Below, in pieces: positions 62,383-64,000 of a stretch of DNA of 64,000 bases (positions are counted from its first letter, which is position 1; the number at the start of each line of letters is the position of its first letter). The notes beneath the pieces are model-generated. The model searched no databases. It saw only the letters and a list, made by a program, of their open reading frames with translations, and was not told where the DNA came from. This DNA comes from Methanolobus halotolerans (GTDB taxonomy: Archaea; Halobacteriota; Methanosarcinia; Methanosarcinales; Methanosarcinaceae). Position numbers and translations under genes: made by a program. The stretch covers positions 1 through 64,000 of the forward strand of contig NZ_PGGK01000008.1 of NCBI RefSeq assembly GCF_004745425.1, written 5' to 3'.

Positions 62383-62634
62383 ATGCAGTATCAAGCTGAA
62401 GTAACTATCGAACTTAAGGCAGGTATGCTCGATCCAGAGGGCACAACAATTAAAAGAGCTCTTGAACACCTGGGATATGGGACCGACAGTGTCAGGACAG
62501 CTAAAAAGTACACTATTACCCTTCAAGCAAAGAATATCGATGCTGCAAGAGTAAACGTAGAGGAAATGTGCCAGAAACTGATAGCAAACCCGATAATCCA
62601 TAATTACGAAATATTCCTGAGGGAACTAGAATGA
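62383..62634 (+). CDS. purS: Phosphoribosylformylglycinamidine synthase subunit PurS
   Basis: 83 residues from ATG 62383, set by GAGG 8 nt upstream. MQYQAEVTIELKAGMLDPEG...IKRALEHLGY..VRTAKKYTI and NPIIHNYEI match PurS, which bridges PurL and PurQ in the FGAM synthase complex of purine synthesis. Overlaps purQ by ATGA. Confidence 0.95.
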   Translation: MQYQAEVTIELKAGMLDPEGTTIKRALEHLGYGTDSVRTAKKYTITLQAKNIDAARVNVEEMCQKLIANPIIHNYEIFLRELE

Positions 62635-63326
62635 GCATTGCCATCGTCCAGTTTGGTGGCAGCAACTGCGACCTTGATGTTCTTCATGTTCTCAGGGATG
62701 TTGTGGGTGTTGATGCCGAGCTTGTGTGGTATAAGGAAGAGGACCTGGACAGGTTTGACGGTATTGTGATACCTGGTGGTTTCTCTTACGGTGATTATCT
62801 CAGAGCCGGTGCAATAGCCGCACGTACTCCCATTATGAACTCAGTCAGGAAACAGGTGGAAGCCGGCAAGCCTGTCATAGGTATTTGCAATGGTTTTCAG
62901 GTGCTCACAGAATCCGGTCTTCTTGATGGTGCACTGACCACAAACAATTATCCCAAATTCCGATGCGAACCCACATACCTGAGGGTCGAGACCACGGAAA
63001 CTCCATTCACTACAGGTTTTAAGAAAGGCGAGGTCCTGAATGTCCCTATAGCCCATATGGAAGGCAATTTCTATGCGGATGAACCTACTCTTGCAAGGCT
63101 GGAGCAAAATGATCAGGTTACCTTCAGGTATGTGGATGAGAAAGGCAGGGTCACAGACGAGGCAAATCCAAATGGTTCACAGGAAAACATTGCCGGAATC
63201 GTCAGCACTCAGAAGAACGTGCTTGGTATGATGCCACATCCTGAAAGAGCATCTGAAGATATCCTGGGTTCAGCTGACGGACTTAAAATTTTCAAATCAA
63301 TGGCTGAGTATATCTCAGGCCGCTGA
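62631..63326 (+). CDS. purQ: Phosphoribosylformylglycinamidine synthase subunit PurQ
   Basis: 231 residues. Class I glutamine amidotransferase that supplies ammonia to PurL. VQFGGSNCDLD, GIVIPGGFSYGDYLRAGAIAA, the nucleophile elbow IGICNGFQVLTE (Cys) and the His/Glu pair in MMPHPERASE are all present. Its ATG overlaps the purS stop. purL is not in the window. Confidence 0.96.
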   Translation: MSIAIVQFGGSNCDLDVLHVLRDVVGVDAELVWYKEEDLDRFDGIVIPGGFSYGDYLRAGAIAARTPIMNSVRKQVEAGKPVIGICNGFQVLTESGLLDGALTTNNYPKFRCEPTYLRVETTETPFTTGFKKGEVLNVPIAHMEGNFYADEPTLARLEQNDQVTFRYVDEKGRVTDEANPNGSQENIAGIVSTQKNVLGMMPHPERASEDILGSADGLKIFKSMAEYISGR

Positions 63327-63545
63327 AGTGTCTTATTTTAATTTGGTAGCAATAATTGCCATTTGGTAATTCCTGTGCTCTATATATTTTCTTTTTTGAA
63401 GCTACTTGCGATTAATTGCAATAAAACTGAAATTAATTCATTAAAACTGGTTATATTGAAAATCCTTTTCTTTACCTGAATATATTCTTTCATTTTTGAA
63501 GGATTGTTTAGAAACATTTTTATCTAACTTACGTCCTTATTTATA

Positions 63546-64000
63546 TTGAGTGGTGGTAGTATAATCAAAATAAACTTAGTTACTACAATGGTAATTTTAT
63601 TGTTTTTATGTACAGGTCTTGTGAATGCTTCAGATAACTCAACCGAAACTCCGGTTGCTTCATTCTCTGCGGATGTCACAGAAGGCAAAGTGCCTCTGGA
63701 AGTCTGGTTTACTGACACTTCAAGTGGAGAGCCGACTTCATGGGAATGGGACTTTGGTGACGGCAATAACTCAACCTTGCAGAACGTATCGCATGTTTTT
63801 GATGAAGCCGGTACTTTTGATGTTAGTCTGACGGTAAGTAATGCTAATGGAACGGATTCTTTAACAGAGATGGGTTATATCTCAGCAGATACACGTCCGG
63901 TAGTTGCGATAGATTCTATCGTTCCAGATCCTGCAATCAGGGGTGAGCAAGTTAACATGACTGGTATACATGTTTATAACTACAGTGCCATCCCAGAACG
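63546..64000 (+). CDS. PKD-domain surface protein, 5' part (cut by window end)
   Basis: Open from a TTG at 63546 (or ATG 63588) to the end of the window. A signal peptide (NLVTTMVILLFLCTGLVNAS) is followed by one PKD domain: PVASFSADVTEGKVPLEVWF, then SWEWDFGDGNNST (the WDFGDG core) and HVFDEAGTFDVSLTVSNANG. A second beta domain starts with PVVAIDSIVPDPAIRGEQV. Such proteins are common archaeal surface or adhesive proteins. The precise start is unsure; GGTGGT lies between the two candidates. Confidence 0.75.
   Translation, partial: MSGGSIIKINLVTTMVILLFLCTGLVNASDNSTETPVASFSADVTEGKVPLEVWFTDTSSGEPTSWEWDFGDGNNSTLQNVSHVFDEAGTFDVSLTVSNANGTDSLTEMGYISADTRPVVAIDSIVPDPAIRGEQVNMTGIHVYNYSAIPE

Noticed and set aside
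1-64000. tRNA, rRNA and CRISPR arrays
   Set aside because: I looked for T-arm-like motifs, rRNA signatures and regularly spaced repeats and found none that I can support by eye.

Overview
The window looks like the chromosome of a methylotrophic methanogenic archaeon of the Methanosarcinaceae (Methanolobus / Methanococcoides / Methanomethylovorans-like; the genus is an inference). The signs are archaeal ribosomal and translation genes (L18a/LX, L31e, L39e, S19e, aIF6, prefoldin alpha, PDCD5), archaeal FEN1, archaellins, an archaetidylinositol-phosphate synthase-type enzyme, RamA, a corrinoid protein with a CoM methyltransferase, several FilR1/Msr-type regulators, AT-rich spacers with TATA boxes and GGAGG/GGTGA ribosome binding sites. 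I saw no rRNA, tRNA or CRISPR.

Layout. 0-1.3 kb: 3' end of a transposase-like frame, its terminal repeat, and an orphan OpuAC/ProX-type betaine-binding lipoprotein. 1.4-8.6 kb (minus strand): two archaellins, two exported/anchored proteins, two histone-deacetylase-family enzymes and a GNAT-like protein, closely spaced as one possible operon. 8.8-13 kb: a 7TM protein with an overlapping winged-helix gene, two more archaellins and a second 7TM protein. 13-15.9 kb: trpCBA behind a TGTACA-type operator. 15.9-24.2 kb: ftsY and a translation superoperon, purA, a CPBP protease and a DUF1616 membrane protein. 24.3-30.2 kb: AT-rich accessory region with a MITE-like element, two full and one truncated FilR1-type regulator, tiny ORFs and a solute-binding/Cache lipoprotein. 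30.4-35.7 kb: FEN1, a methyltransferase, an FGE-like protein and a PAS/GAF sensor with a decayed kinase core.

35.7-55.1 kb is the most notable part: a one-carbon (corrinoid methyl-transfer) island. It holds ramA, an OYE-type Fe-S flavoprotein, a corrinoid protein, an MtaA/MtbA-type CoM methyltransferase, a UroD-type methyltransferase, a radical SAM protein, a Zn-ribbon redox-like protein, a PaaK/LuxE-type AMP-forming ligase, DUF5714 and DUF1638 proteins, an aldehyde dehydrogenase and an SDR. Two closely related FilR1-type regulators lie in the same orientation at 38.1-38.9 and 54.4-55.1 kb. A homologous ~160-bp upstream module (a TTTGATA-N-TATCAAA palindrome, then ~110 bp, then a conserved TATA element) precedes ramA, the corrinoid gene and the UroD-methyltransferase operon, on both strands. 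I infer a single regulon for demethylating an unidentified methylated substrate: UroD-type methyltransferase to corrinoid protein to CoM, with RamA reactivating the corrinoid, and with the ligase, radical SAM and redox proteins preparing the substrate or a cofactor.

55.9-64 kb: a frameshifted Nramp-type transporter, a glycosyltransferase, an asparagine synthetase-Dph6 fusion, a CDP-alcohol phosphatidyltransferase, purS-purQ and the start of a PKD-domain surface protein cut by the window end. All family calls are from reading the sequences; no searches were run.
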